Shown here piece after piece: positions 31,997 through 40,526 of a DNA stretch of 64,000 nt (position 1 is the stretch's first letter; every line of letters begins with the position of its first letter). Under the pieces are notes generated by a model. That model saw only the letters and a list, made by a program, of their open reading frames with translations, did no database searches and was not told the DNA's origin. The translations under genes were made by a program, and so were the position numbers. This stretch comes from Rhizocola hellebori (GTDB taxonomy: Bacteria > Actinomycetota > Actinomycetes > Mycobacteriales > Micromonosporaceae): the NCBI RefSeq assembly GCF_016862955.1, contig NZ_BONY01000001.1, forward strand, positions 186,001 through 250,000, in the 5' to 3' direction.

Positions 31997-33221
31997 CCTG
32001 GCCGGATTCGCTCGCCGGTTCATGGGCCGCGGCATCGCGAACCGGCCGAGCCCAGCGGTACGGCTGGGGGGCGTCGCCCCCCAGCCCGACCCGCCGGACT
32101 GGCCATCGGTGTTCCCGCGGCCGGCCACCGAATCCGACGACATCTATCCGGCAGCGCTGACCGATCCGCGCTGGTCCGACCTGTCTCGCCCGCGGGCCCT
32201 GCCGGCATCACCGCGGGCGGCGAACACCAACGGCGGCAGCCAATGGATCACGCCGCGCCGCTTAGGCTCGACGCCGATCCGCGATGGTGCCGAACGGATG
32301 CCGCCACAAGCGGCACCCGTTGCCGCGCCGACCCTTCCGCACGCGAGCCCCGGTGCCAACCAGACCTCGCCCGGCCCGACAGCCGGTGCCGACCACATCT
32401 CGCCACAAGTGACCCCCGGTGCCGACCCAACCTCAGCCCATTCAACTCCCGGTGCCGACCACGCCTCTCCACAAACGACTCCCGGTGCCGACGACGCCTC
32501 GCCCCACGTGGAGCGCCGTGCCCACCAGACCTCACCGCACGTGATGCCCGAGACCTCGCCACAAGCGGGGCACGGCGACCAGAACTCGCTCCACGCGGGG
32601 CCTCGTGGCCAGCAGGCCGAATGGCAAGCAACGCCCGGAGCCGATCAGATCACGCCACAAGCATTGCCCGGTCTCCACCAGACCTCGCCACAAGCGGGGT
32701 CTGGCACCCACCAAAGCCCGCTCCACGCGGTGCCCGAGACCTCGCCACCAGCGGAACTCGGCACCGACCGGGCCTGGCCTGAGCCGCAGGCGTCATTTGG
32801 CGACAGCGGCTGGCGGCTGCGGGATGGCTGGACGACAAGGGTTTCGCCCCGGCGAGACGAACCGGCCGCGGAAGGCGGCGGGCGAGCTGCGCCGGCTGAA
32901 GCGGCACATAGCCAAGCCGACGACCGCCCACGCCACGAGCTGGCGGCGATGCCGGGCGTGGTGGGCATCTGGCCATCGCTGCCCTGGCACGACAGCCCGG
33001 GCTCCGCAGCGGCGGGCGGTGAACGGCGAACGCAGCTGACCGCCGAGCGCCTGCCGCCGGGCGGATGGACCAAGACGTCCCCAGGCAACCTCACGGACTC
33101 AGCGCAATGGCCACAGCTGCTGGACGACAGCGAGCTCTGGATCGCCCCGGCCGCCGCGGCAGACGAGCGAAGGGTCCGCCGGCTTGATCGTGAACAGGAG
33201 GGTAGACCATGGAGCGCATAG
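31977..33221 (+). CDS. Pro/Gln/His-rich repeat protein in injection-system operon
   Basis: The 414-residue protein is unlike others in the cluster. The N-terminus (MWAWLLSLAGFARRFMGRG) is a short amphipathic or hydrophobic helix. Residues about 118-260 are a disordered array of 11-residue units of the form [T/S]PGADxxSPxx. Residues 270-414 are tryptophan-rich with two short motifs (WRLRDGWTTRVSP, VVGIWPSLPWHDSP). It starts 20 bases inside the tube gene with GGGAG upstream, and ends 13 bases inside the hub gene. A scaffold, spacer, length-setting or cargo-loading role is possible, but no homologous function is recognised. Confidence 0.8.
   Translation: MWAWLLSLAGFARRFMGRGIANRPSPAVRLGGVAPQPDPPDWPSVFPRPATESDDIYPAALTDPRWSDLSRPRALPASPRAANTNGGSQWITPRRLGSTPIRDGAERMPPQAAPVAAPTLPHASPGANQTSPGPTAGADHISPQVTPGADPTSAHSTPGADHASPQTTPGADDASPHVERRAHQTSPHVMPETSPQAGHGDQNSLHAGPRGQQAEWQATPGADQITPQALPGLHQTSPQAGSGTHQSPLHAVPETSPPAELGTDRAWPEPQASFGDSGWRLRDGWTTRVSPRRDEPAAEGGGRAAPAEAAHSQADDRPRHELAAMPGVVGIWPSLPWHDSPGSAAAGGERRTQLTAERLPPGGWTKTSPGNLTDSAQWPQLLDDSELWIAPAAAADERRVRRLDREQEGRPWSA
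32340..32760 (+). repeat. 33-base coding repeat array
   Basis: Tandem 33-base units encode [T/S]PGADxxSPxx. The clearest are three successive units from 32412 to about 32510, starting at Thr146 of the protein. Degenerate units extend on both sides, some of 30 or 36 bases. The unit boundary keeps the reading frame. A second, less regular block starts near 32630. Confidence 0.75.
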
Positions 33222-33847
33222 CTTTTCTGGTCGATGAGACCGGCGAGCGGATCGACTGTCTGATCAATCCGGAGACCTTGGTCATGCGCCGGCTGGCCGG
33301 TGTGCGCCCGGCGGCGCTGCCAGGGGCGGTGATGGGCGCCGACGGCGACGACGTGTTGCTCTACACCGGCGGCGGCCGCACCGAGCTCGTGCTCGATCTG
33401 CTCTTCGATGTCGAGCTGATGGAGCCGGCGAACCGGCCCGACGATGTGCGCAAGCTGACCAGCCGGTTGTGGCGGCTGGCCGACAGCGGCGAGGGCAGGC
33501 CGCCCCAGGTGCGCCTGGTGTGGGGCAAGACCTGGAACCTGCCCGGAGTCGTGGTCAGTGTCGCCGAACGGCTCGACGCCATCGACGCCGCCGGCAATCC
33601 CCGCCGGTCTTGGCTGCGCCTGAAACTGGTGCGCACCAACGAGGAGGTCAAGGCGCGCCCGGCGAAGACCAATCAGAGCGCCGTGCAGGCGGTCGGCAAC
33701 GGCTCCGGCTCCGATGGCGTGCGTTTCGATCTGCTGGCAGCCGATGCCCTCGGCGATCCGTCCCGGTGGCGGGAATTGGCCGAGCACAACGGAATCGCCG
33801 ACCCGCTGCGGGTCCCGGCGGGGGCTGTGCTGGCGGTGCCGTCATGA
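33209..33847 (+). CDS. Baseplate hub/tube-initiator protein with LysM-like C-terminus (Pvc7-like)
   Basis: The 212-residue protein has an N-terminal CIS tube-like domain (residues 1-150: AFLVDETGERIDCLINPETLVMRR, ELVLDLLFDVELM, VRLVWGKTWNLPGVVVSVAERLDAID) and a C-terminal LysM-like segment (DPSRWRELAEHNGIADPLRVPAGAVLAVP). Such proteins join the VgrG spike to the tube. The order tube - hub - VgrG - tip matches known contractile injection systems. The ATG at 33209 has AGGAGGGTAGACC upstream. Its stop overlaps the VgrG start (ATGA). Confidence 0.88.
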   Translation: MERIAFLVDETGERIDCLINPETLVMRRLAGVRPAALPGAVMGADGDDVLLYTGGGRTELVLDLLFDVELMEPANRPDDVRKLTSRLWRLADSGEGRPPQVRLVWGKTWNLPGVVVSVAERLDAIDAAGNPRRSWLRLKLVRTNEEVKARPAKTNQSAVQAVGNGSGSDGVRFDLLAADALGDPSRWRELAEHNGIADPLRVPAGAVLAVPS

Positions 33848-35304
33848 TCATTCCGAACGTTGAGGTACGCCTGAACGCCCGCCCGCTGGAAGCGAGAGTG
33901 CTCGCGTTACGCGTCGCCGCACGCATCTCCCAGCCCACCCAGGCAGAGGTGACCCTGGCCGGGCCGGCCGACGGCTGGCCGATCGGCGTCCCGCTGCGGA
34001 TCAGTATCGACGACGAGATGCTCTTCGACGGTGAGGTCACCGCCATGGAGCTGATGCGCGGTCCGGGTTCTGAGTCGGCGTGGGTGTTGCGCGGCTACGA
34101 TCTGCTGCACCGGTTACGCAAACGCCAGCAGCCAAGGGTTTTCGAGAACATCACGGTCGCCGACCTGGCCCGCGCGCTTGTCGCGGACTGCGGGCTCGAG
34201 GTCGAGTGCGACAACGCGGGTTCGCCGATCCCCCGCCTCGTGCAGCATCGCCAAACCGACTGGGAACTGTTGTCCCAGACGGCCGCCAGGCACGGCGTGT
34301 ACCTGATCCTCGACGGCGACAAGCTGTGCCTGACCAAGCTGCGCCCACGCGGCGAGGCGATCGAGCTCAAGCTCGGCGACACGCTGTGGCAGGCGCGCAT
34401 CGAAGCCAATGTGGATCGCTCGCTCGGCTCGGTGACCGCCATCGGCTGGCACGCCGAACAGGCCGAGGTGCGCAAGGAGAAAGCCACCGCGCCGAGGCGC
34501 GACAACCTGCCCGAGATAGCGGTCGACGCGACGCAAACCCTGGTCGATCAGCCGCTGGCCAATCTGGCGGAGGCGGCGCAGGCGGCGCTCGACCTGAGCG
34601 CGGCGCGCACAGTTCACCTCGACGGGACAGCACGCGGCAACACCGCGCTGCGTCCCGGCCGGGCGGTGGCGGTGCACGGCCTCGCTGACGCGGTCACCGG
34701 TGTCCACCCGTTGTGCAGCACCATCCACACCGTCACCGCCGAGGGCTATCAGACGTGGTTCAGCACGCAGCCGCCGTCGGTGGCCGCTGCCCCGTCCGGG
34801 GCGTCGGTCACGCTGGGGCGCGTCGAGTCGGTCGCCGATCCGCATGGTGCGGGCCGGGTTCAGGTGAGCCTGCCGGCCTACGGTGAGGTGGATCTGGGCT
34901 GGCTGAGCGTGTTGTGCCCGGGCGCGGGTCCGGGCAAGGGCATCGTGGCGCTGCCCGACGCCGGCGATCTGGTCGTGGTGGCGCTGCCGCACGAGAATCC
35001 GGCCGAAGCCATCGTGCTCGGCTCGCTCTACGGCCCGGCCACCCCACCGGACGCCGGTGTCGAGGGCGGCGCGGTGCGGCGCTGGACGCTGCACAGCGGT
35101 GCGGGCCAAAGCATCGTCATCGACGACGAGCACAAGCTGGTGCGTCTGTCCAATGCCGATGGTAGCCGCCTGGAGCTGGCCCCGGATCTGGTGACCCTGT
35201 GCGCGCACACCGACATGGTCATCGAGGCGCCGGGCCACCACCTGACCATCCGGTCGGCCGCGGTCGACTTCGAGCACGCCATGCTGCCCGAGGTGATCTC
35301 ATGA
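33844..35304 (+). CDS. VgrG-like spike protein (Pvc8-like)
   Basis: The 486-residue protein has a gp27-like base (RISIDDEMLFDGEVTAMELM, VLRGYDLLHRLRKRQQPRVFENITVADLARALVADCGL, HRQTDWELLSQTAARHGVYL). It continues with an OB-fold and gp5-like needle (SVTLGRVESVADPHGAGRVQVSLP, GWLSVLCPGAGPGKGIVALPDAGDLVVVALP). It forms the trimeric spike at the tube tip. It ends with a short beta-helix segment and no C-terminal effector domain. ATGA overlaps on both sides put it firmly in the operon. Confidence 0.93.
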   Translation: MIIPNVEVRLNARPLEARVLALRVAARISQPTQAEVTLAGPADGWPIGVPLRISIDDEMLFDGEVTAMELMRGPGSESAWVLRGYDLLHRLRKRQQPRVFENITVADLARALVADCGLEVECDNAGSPIPRLVQHRQTDWELLSQTAARHGVYLILDGDKLCLTKLRPRGEAIELKLGDTLWQARIEANVDRSLGSVTAIGWHAEQAEVRKEKATAPRRDNLPEIAVDATQTLVDQPLANLAEAAQAALDLSAARTVHLDGTARGNTALRPGRAVAVHGLADAVTGVHPLCSTIHTVTAEGYQTWFSTQPPSVAAAPSGASVTLGRVESVADPHGAGRVQVSLPAYGEVDLGWLSVLCPGAGPGKGIVALPDAGDLVVVALPHENPAEAIVLGSLYGPATPPDAGVEGGAVRRWTLHSGAGQSIVIDDEHKLVRLSNADGSRLELAPDLVTLCAHTDMVIEAPGHHLTIRSAAVDFEHAMLPEVIS

Positions 35305-35639
35305 AATGGATCGTCACCACCGCCGACATCCGCTGCGACCACGACGGCAAGGTGGCCAACAACCCGTCGCAGCACTGGGTGGAGATCTCCGGGCATCCGG
35401 TGCTCGTCGACGACGACCCGCAGGGGCGGGCGATCGCGCGCTGTCCCAACATCGGGGCCACCATGAAGCCCTGCGTGAAGACGCTGCGCGTCGCCGTCGG
35501 CTACAGCGATTGGATCCGCATCGACGGCCACGCCATCGTCCTGGACACCCTCGACGGCTTGACCGACGGCACCGTCCCCGGCACGGTGCACTACCGCGTG
35601 CGTACCCCCGGACAGTCCTTTGTGGAGGCTGAATCATGA
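35301..35639 (+). CDS. PAAR-like spike tip protein (Pvc10-position)
   Basis: The 112-residue protein has RCPNIGATMKPCVKTLRVAVGYSDWIRIDGHAIVLDTLDGLTDGTV, in line with the short PAAR-like tip proteins that follow VgrG in injection systems. Possible metal-binding residues include Cys and His (CDHDG, HPV, RCPN, KPC). It would sharpen the spike. It overlaps the VgrG gene by four bases and the gp25 gene by four. Confidence 0.75.
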   Translation: MKWIVTTADIRCDHDGKVANNPSQHWVEISGHPVLVDDDPQGRAIARCPNIGATMKPCVKTLRVAVGYSDWIRIDGHAIVLDTLDGLTDGTVPGTVHYRVRTPGQSFVEAES

Positions 35640-36025
35640 ATTCATTGCGTTTCGCGGCCGAGGAAGGCCCGGTGGTCACCGCCGCGGGCAGGCTGGCCAT
35701 GGTGCACGGGGACGAGGCCATCCGGCAGGCCATCATCCTGCTGCTGGGCACCGCGCCCGGCGAACGCTTGATGCGGCCCGACTACGGCTCGCACCTGCAT
35801 CGGCTTTTGTTCTCGGCCAACGATCAGACCACGGCCGGGCTTGCCATCCACTACGTGAAGCAGGCGCTCCAGCGCTGGGAGCCCCGTATCGAGGTGGAGG
35901 AGGTCGACGCCGATCCCGATCCCGATGTCGCCTCACGCCTCAACATCCATCTGCGGTACCGAGTCAAGCAGACCCTCACCATCGATGTCCTGCAGTATCC
36001 GCTTTCCCTTGGAGCGACGCCATGA
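35636..36025 (+). CDS. gp25-like baseplate wedge protein (Pvc9-like)
   Basis: The 129-residue protein carries the gp25/GPW signature: DEAIRQAIILLLGTAPGERLMRPDYGSHLHRLLF, followed by a helix and VASRLNIHLRYRVKQT. In baseplates this protein nucleates the sheath. The EAIRQAIxxLLxTxPGERxMRPxYG core is intact. It is translationally coupled to both neighbours. Confidence 0.95.
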   Translation: MNSLRFAAEEGPVVTAAGRLAMVHGDEAIRQAIILLLGTAPGERLMRPDYGSHLHRLLFSANDQTTAGLAIHYVKQALQRWEPRIEVEEVDADPDPDVASRLNIHLRYRVKQTLTIDVLQYPLSLGATP

Positions 36026-38568
36026 GCATTCCCGTGCCCAACCTGGACGACCGCACCTTCGCCGATCTGGTCGCCGACGCCACCAGCCGGGTGCAGCGGC
36101 TGTGTCCACAGTGGAGCGACCTGTCGGTGCACGACCCCGGGTCGGTGCTGTTGGAGGCTTTCGCCTACCTCACCGACGTCATGCTGTTCCGGCTCAACCG
36201 ATTGCCGGAGAAGGCCTATCTGGAGTTCCTCAACCTGCTCGGGGTCAGCCGGCATCCGCCCGCGGCGGCCTGGACGCAGCTCACCTTCAGCCGGGTCGGC
36301 CAGGACGCCACCGAGCGGATAGTCGTTCCGGCCGGCACGAAAGTGGCCGCGGTGCGGGGCAGCGATCCGCAGCCGGTCGTCTTCACCACCACCCAGCCGA
36401 TCGCGCTGGCGGCGGGCGAGGCGCAAGCCTCGGTGCGCGCCTATCACTGCGAGCTGGTCGACGGCGAGCTGCTCGGGCTGGGCACCGGGCTGCCCGGTCA
36501 GGTGCTGCGCACCACCCGCGCGCCGCTGGTGAGCACCGGCGAGGCGCTGGAGGTCATGCTGGGCGTGGAGACCACGGCGCCCGCCGAAGGCGCCGCGGCA
36601 CGCGAGTTCATGGGACTCACCTTCGAGATCTGGCCGGAGGTCGCCACCTTCGCCGGGCTCAACCCCGATGAGCGCGGTTACCTGCTGGACCGGGCCTCCG
36701 GTGTGGTCACCTTCGCGCCGGCGCTGGACCGGCTGGCCACTCCGGCCGCGGTGCCGCAGGCGCATCGCCAGATCAGGATGTGGTACAGGGTGGGCGGCGG
36801 CGAGACCGGAAACGTTGCCGCGCAAACACTCACCGGGTTGCGCGACCCCATCGCCGGGGTGCGGGTGAGCAACCCCGACCCGGCGCGCGGGGGGCGCGAC
36901 ATCGAGCCGGTCGACGCGGCGGCCAAACGCGGCCCCTACGAGCTGTTCACGTTGCACCGCGCCATCACCGCCCGCGACTTCGAGCTGCTGGCCACCGCCG
37001 GATCCCCCGCGGTGGCCCGGGCCAAGGCCTTCACCCGGGCGTCGATGTGGTCGTTCGCGCGGCCGGGCGAGGTCGAGGTGACCCTGGTGCCCTTCGTCGC
37101 GGAGGCGGCACGGCCGGGCTGGCGGCTGCCGGTGGAGACGCTGGCCGACCGCCAGCTGGACGAGGTGCGCCTGGAGGCGCAGGCCGACCTGGACCGCAGA
37201 CGGGCTTTGGGCACCAGCGTGACCACGACGTGGGCGCGGTACAAGACAGTGTCGGTGCGGGGCCGGGTCGTGGTCGGCCGCCAGGAGGATCTGGAGGCGG
37301 TGCGGCGGCGCATTCACGACCGGCTGCACCAGACGATCAGCCCGCTGCCCGCGCCCGGCACCGCCGACGGCTGGGCCTTCGGCGAGCCGCTGCGGGCGTC
37401 CAATGTGTACAGGATCCTGGAACAGGCCGAACCCGGCGTGCGTTACGTGGAAAACGTTCGCTTCGTCGTGGACGGCGCGCCCGATCGCGAGATCCGGTCC
37501 ATCGCCGCCGACGGGTATCAGCGCGGCACTTGGTACGCCGGCGGGGGCGAGACGGTTTTCCGCTCCACCAACGACGGTGAAGGCTGGGAGCTGATCGCGC
37601 GGTTCCCCGAGGAAACGGTGCGGCAGGTGCTACCGGCCCCGGTCAGCGATCGCCCCGGGGTGGTGGCAAGGCCCGGTGCGGTCGCCGTGATCACGTCGCT
37701 GGCCGAGGGCGGATCGGCGCTTCACGTCTCGGCCGATCTCGGCGAAACCTGGCGCAAACTCGGTGAGATTGACGCGCTCGTGCTGGAGGCCGCCTGGATC
37801 GACCGGGAGGAGGCGGTGTCGCTGCTGCTGGCCACCGACGTCGGTCTTTACGAGCAGTCCCTGCTCGACGGCGCGGTGCCGCTGCAGATCATCGTCGACA
37901 CCAAGGACGCCGACCGCGGCTTCTACTCGGTCAAGGCTTTCGTCTCCGAGCGCGGCGGATGGGCGGTGGCACTGGCCGCACAGGGCCAGCACGGGGTCTA
38001 CCTGTCCACCGCGGGCGGGCGTCAGGACACCTTCGCGCACATAGGTTTGAAGGGCACCGACACCCGAACCCTCGCCGTGCAGATCGACGGCCCGCACACC
38101 CACCTGTGGGTGGGCACCGGCATGGCCGATCCCCGTCAGCCGGGCAAGGGCTGTTACCGGGCAAGGCTTTTCGAGGCCGACATCCGGTGGCAGGAGCTGT
38201 CGTCGGGGTGGACCGGCGGAACCTGCTGGGACGTGGACTTCATGGGCGGCAGCGCCTTCGCCGCCACCCAGAGCGCCGGGATTCTCCAGCTGGACGTCAA
38301 CTCCGCCACCCCGCAATGGGAGACGCCGTCGGTCAACTGCGGGCTGCCGCTGCGTGACCGCACCCGCTTCGAGCCGGTCCAGTCCGTGGCCGCCACCACG
38401 GCCGGGCAGGTCCTGGTGGCCGGCATTCGCGGCGTACACCGCAGAACCGGTGCCCTGGCTTGGAAAGCGGCCGCCAGCACCGAGCTGGCGCAGCTGGTCA
38501 CCATTCCGCCGACGTGGCTGCTGGTCTCCGGCGACCACGACATCGAGGTGGTGAGCGAAGATGCGTAG
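36022..38568 (+). CDS. Baseplate J protein fused to a C-terminal Asp-box beta-propeller
   Basis: In the 848-residue protein, residues 1-490 are a baseplate J/gp6 wedge protein (SDLSVHDPGSVLLEAFAYLTDVMLFRLNRLPEKAYLEFLNLLGV; FTLHRAITARDFELLA; VRYVENVRFVVDG). Residues about 495-848 are a repeat-rich beta domain with two Asp-boxes, S515-T-N-D-G-E-G-W522 and S570-A-D-L-G-E-T-W577. Further blades with WYAGGGETVF, TRTLAVQIDGPHTHLWVGTG and TTAGQVLVAGIRGVHR follow. Asp-box propellers bind glycans or proteins. Fusing one to the wedge would place six propellers around the baseplate, possibly replacing separate tail fibres. It overlaps the next gene by eight bases. Confidence 0.9.
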   Translation: MSIPVPNLDDRTFADLVADATSRVQRLCPQWSDLSVHDPGSVLLEAFAYLTDVMLFRLNRLPEKAYLEFLNLLGVSRHPPAAAWTQLTFSRVGQDATERIVVPAGTKVAAVRGSDPQPVVFTTTQPIALAAGEAQASVRAYHCELVDGELLGLGTGLPGQVLRTTRAPLVSTGEALEVMLGVETTAPAEGAAAREFMGLTFEIWPEVATFAGLNPDERGYLLDRASGVVTFAPALDRLATPAAVPQAHRQIRMWYRVGGGETGNVAAQTLTGLRDPIAGVRVSNPDPARGGRDIEPVDAAAKRGPYELFTLHRAITARDFELLATAGSPAVARAKAFTRASMWSFARPGEVEVTLVPFVAEAARPGWRLPVETLADRQLDEVRLEAQADLDRRRALGTSVTTTWARYKTVSVRGRVVVGRQEDLEAVRRRIHDRLHQTISPLPAPGTADGWAFGEPLRASNVYRILEQAEPGVRYVENVRFVVDGAPDREIRSIAADGYQRGTWYAGGGETVFRSTNDGEGWELIARFPEETVRQVLPAPVSDRPGVVARPGAVAVITSLAEGGSALHVSADLGETWRKLGEIDALVLEAAWIDREEAVSLLLATDVGLYEQSLLDGAVPLQIIVDTKDADRGFYSVKAFVSERGGWAVALAAQGQHGVYLSTAGGRQDTFAHIGLKGTDTRTLAVQIDGPHTHLWVGTGMADPRQPGKGCYRARLFEADIRWQELSSGWTGGTCWDVDFMGGSAFAATQSAGILQLDVNSATPQWETPSVNCGLPLRDRTRFEPVQSVAATTAGQVLVAGIRGVHRRTGALAWKAAASTELAQLVTIPPTWLLVSGDHDIEVVSEDA

Positions 38569-39022
38569 CGAGGCGATCGCCACCCTGCTTCCCGCGGCCT
38601 ATCAGCGGGCGATCCATCCCTCCGGGGTACTGGCCGCGCTGCTGGACGTGATGGAAAGCCAGCACGAGGCGAGCGAAACCCTGCTGGAGACCGTCGAGGA
38701 TCTGTTCCACCCCTATCGCTGTCCCGACCGCATGGTGGCCTTCCTCGCCCGCTGGGTGGCGGTGGACCACCTCGGGGCCAACCGGGATCTGGTCGCCCGG
38801 GGCAGCGCCCTGGCCCAGTCCCGGGGGACGGCGGCCGGGCTGCGCGAGGCGATACAGCTGGCCACCGGGCTGGCCGAGGTCGCCATTGAGGAGCGGGCCG
38901 ACCGCCCCTTCCACCTCATCGTCAGGGTTCCCGACGGATTCGATCGGGTCGAGCACCTGCGCCAGATCGTCGAGCTGGAAAAACCAGCCGCCACCACCTA
39001 CGAAATAGGAGTTTTGATATGA
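38561..39022 (+). CDS. Phage tail protein I-like baseplate protein (Pvc12-like)
   Basis: The 153-residue protein resembles tail protein I family members: EAIATLLPAAYQRAI, VLAALLDVMESQHEASETLLETVEDLFHPYRCPDRMVAFLARWVAVD, RGTAAGLREAIQLATGL, and the C-terminal PAATTYEIG. These form the second wedge subunit with the baseplate J protein. It is the last recognisable structural gene of the injection system and overlaps the next gene by four bases. Confidence 0.88.
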   Translation: MRSEAIATLLPAAYQRAIHPSGVLAALLDVMESQHEASETLLETVEDLFHPYRCPDRMVAFLARWVAVDHLGANRDLVARGSALAQSRGTAAGLREAIQLATGLAEVAIEERADRPFHLIVRVPDGFDRVEHLRQIVELEKPAATTYEIGVLI

Positions 39023-40080
39023 GCACCAAGTGGGTCGTCACCACCGCCACCGAGCGGGTCACCCTCGACAACACGCGCAGCGCGGAGATCACCTTTACCG
39101 TGACCAACCAGGCCGAACGCAGTGCCCGCGCGCTGTTCGACATTCGCACCGGCACCGGGGTCGACACGTCCTGGTTCGCCATCGACGATCCGCAGCGCCT
39201 GGTGCGCCCGGCGGCCTCCGTGCCCTACCTGGTGCGCATCGCCGTTCCGGCACAGGTCGCCCCCGGGTCTTACGACTTCGAGGCGCGGGTCTGCCCGCCG
39301 GATGCCGCGCCGGAGGAGAACTTCGTGCTCAGCCGCCGGGTGCTGCTCGAAGTTCCGGCCCCGCCGGCGCCACCGAAGCGCAAATGGCCATGGTGGCTGA
39401 TAGCCATCGCCGCGGCCATCCTCGCTCTGGTGATCGGTGTCATCACCTGGCTGGCGTGGCCCACCGCGCAGGCACCGCAGGCCCTGCCCAGCCCGACACC
39501 TTCGGTCTCCCCTGCCGTGGCCGCCGAGTACGTTCCCGTTCCGAAGGTGATCGGCCTCAGCCTGCCCGATGCGCTCACCTCCTTGCAGAAGGCGGGTTTC
39601 ACGCAGGGCACGACGGTGTACCGTTTCGAACCCGGCAGCCCCAACCTGGTCACCCGGCAGGGAATGCCGCCCGGCACCCTGGCTGTCAAGGGCAGCCGGA
39701 TGGACATGGAGATCTTCATTCCCACCACCAAGCCGACCATCCTGTCCCCCAAAGCGGGCTCCAACGTCACCCCCAACTCCATGCCCCTGGTGACATGGTC
39801 GGCAGCGCAGCCGACGGTCAGCCGGTGGCTGGTCACGGTGCAACCGGAACGGTGCAGCAAGACCGCGGCCGGAACGGAGACGTGCAGCGGCGGGCCTCTC
39901 CTTCCGGCACAGCTCGTCGGCGCTCGTGAGCACATGCCGCCGCTTCCGACTTTGTCCTATGTGGACACCACCAAGGCGGGCTGGCGTCACAACGGCTTCA
40001 TCACCATCTACGTCCAGCCGGTCGATGACATCGGCCTCTGGGGCGAGCCCGCCTCGATCCGCTTGTACCTGGAGCACTGA
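39019..40080 (+). CDS. Injection-system membrane protein: Ig-like cytoplasmic domain, one TM, PASTA-like extracytoplasmic domain
   Basis: In the 353-residue protein, residues 1-115 form a beta-sandwich of the Ig/CARDB type (RVTLDNTRSAEITFTVTNQAERSARALFDI). A basic KRKWPWW precedes a TM helix (about 124-147). A short PSP-rich spacer follows, then a PASTA-like domain (172-235: VPVPKVIGLSLPDALTSLQKAGF, VTRQGMPPGTLAVKGS) and a further beta domain. There is no cleavable signal, so the Ig domain should stay inside. PASTA domains often bind peptidoglycan or beta-lactams. Cytoplasmic injection systems in Streptomyces depend on a single-TM membrane partner (CisA). This gene holds a comparable position, though homology is not claimed. 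Confidence 0.75.
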   Translation: MSTKWVVTTATERVTLDNTRSAEITFTVTNQAERSARALFDIRTGTGVDTSWFAIDDPQRLVRPAASVPYLVRIAVPAQVAPGSYDFEARVCPPDAAPEENFVLSRRVLLEVPAPPAPPKRKWPWWLIAIAAAILALVIGVITWLAWPTAQAPQALPSPTPSVSPAVAAEYVPVPKVIGLSLPDALTSLQKAGFTQGTTVYRFEPGSPNLVTRQGMPPGTLAVKGSRMDMEIFIPTTKPTILSPKAGSNVTPNSMPLVTWSAAQPTVSRWLVTVQPERCSKTAAGTETCSGGPLLPAQLVGAREHMPPLPTLSYVDTTKAGWRHNGFITIYVQPVDDIGLWGEPASIRLYLEH

Positions 40081-40081
40081 C

Positions 40082-40525
40082 ATGCCCGCGCTGACCCGTG
40101 GGCAGAAGATTCTGGCGCTGGTGGCGGTGCTCATCGTCGCGCTCTACGTGACCGGCGTCGCCACTCAGCAGGGGTCCACCGGCAAGGTGGACCCCACCGA
40201 GAACGGCTTGGTCAAGATGCTGGGCCGCTGGTTCGGCAGCCCCGATCAGGCCGAGCCGGGCGAGCTTTCCGCGCCCTGCCTGGCCCAGCAGCAACTGACC
40301 ATAAAGGACAGTTGTGTGCTGACGGTGGCCTCCTCCGACAAGGATCTGCGTGAGGTGGTGTTGCGCGCGCAGCAACCGGTGCGGCTGCACACCCGCGCCC
40401 CACACGACGATTCCTTCCTGGACAAGGACTTGACCGCCGGAGAAGAGGTCAAGGTGACCGTGGACTCCTCCGGCGGCGACGTCACCCTTACCTGTTCCTC
40501 CTGCGTGGTACTGGTGGGTGAGTGA
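40082..40525 (+). CDS. Single-pass membrane protein of the injection-system operon
   Basis: The 147-residue protein has an N-terminal signal-anchor (residues 9-28: ILALVAVLIVALYVTGVATQ) and an extracytoplasmic beta-rich domain with four cysteines (APCLAQQ, DSCVL, LTCSSCVV), probably in disulfides. The ATG is one base after the preceding stop. No family is recognised. From position it may work with the PASTA-like protein in docking the particle at the membrane. Confidence 0.7.
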   Translation: MPALTRGQKILALVAVLIVALYVTGVATQQGSTGKVDPTENGLVKMLGRWFGSPDQAEPGELSAPCLAQQQLTIKDSCVLTVASSDKDLREVVLRAQQPVRLHTRAPHDDSFLDKDLTAGEEVKVTVDSSGGDVTLTCSSCVVLVGE

Positions 40526-40526
40526 G

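Noticed and set aside
32340-32760. CRISPR-like repeat array
   Set aside because: The 33-base units are in frame, degenerate at codon third positions and lack spacers; they are protein repeats.
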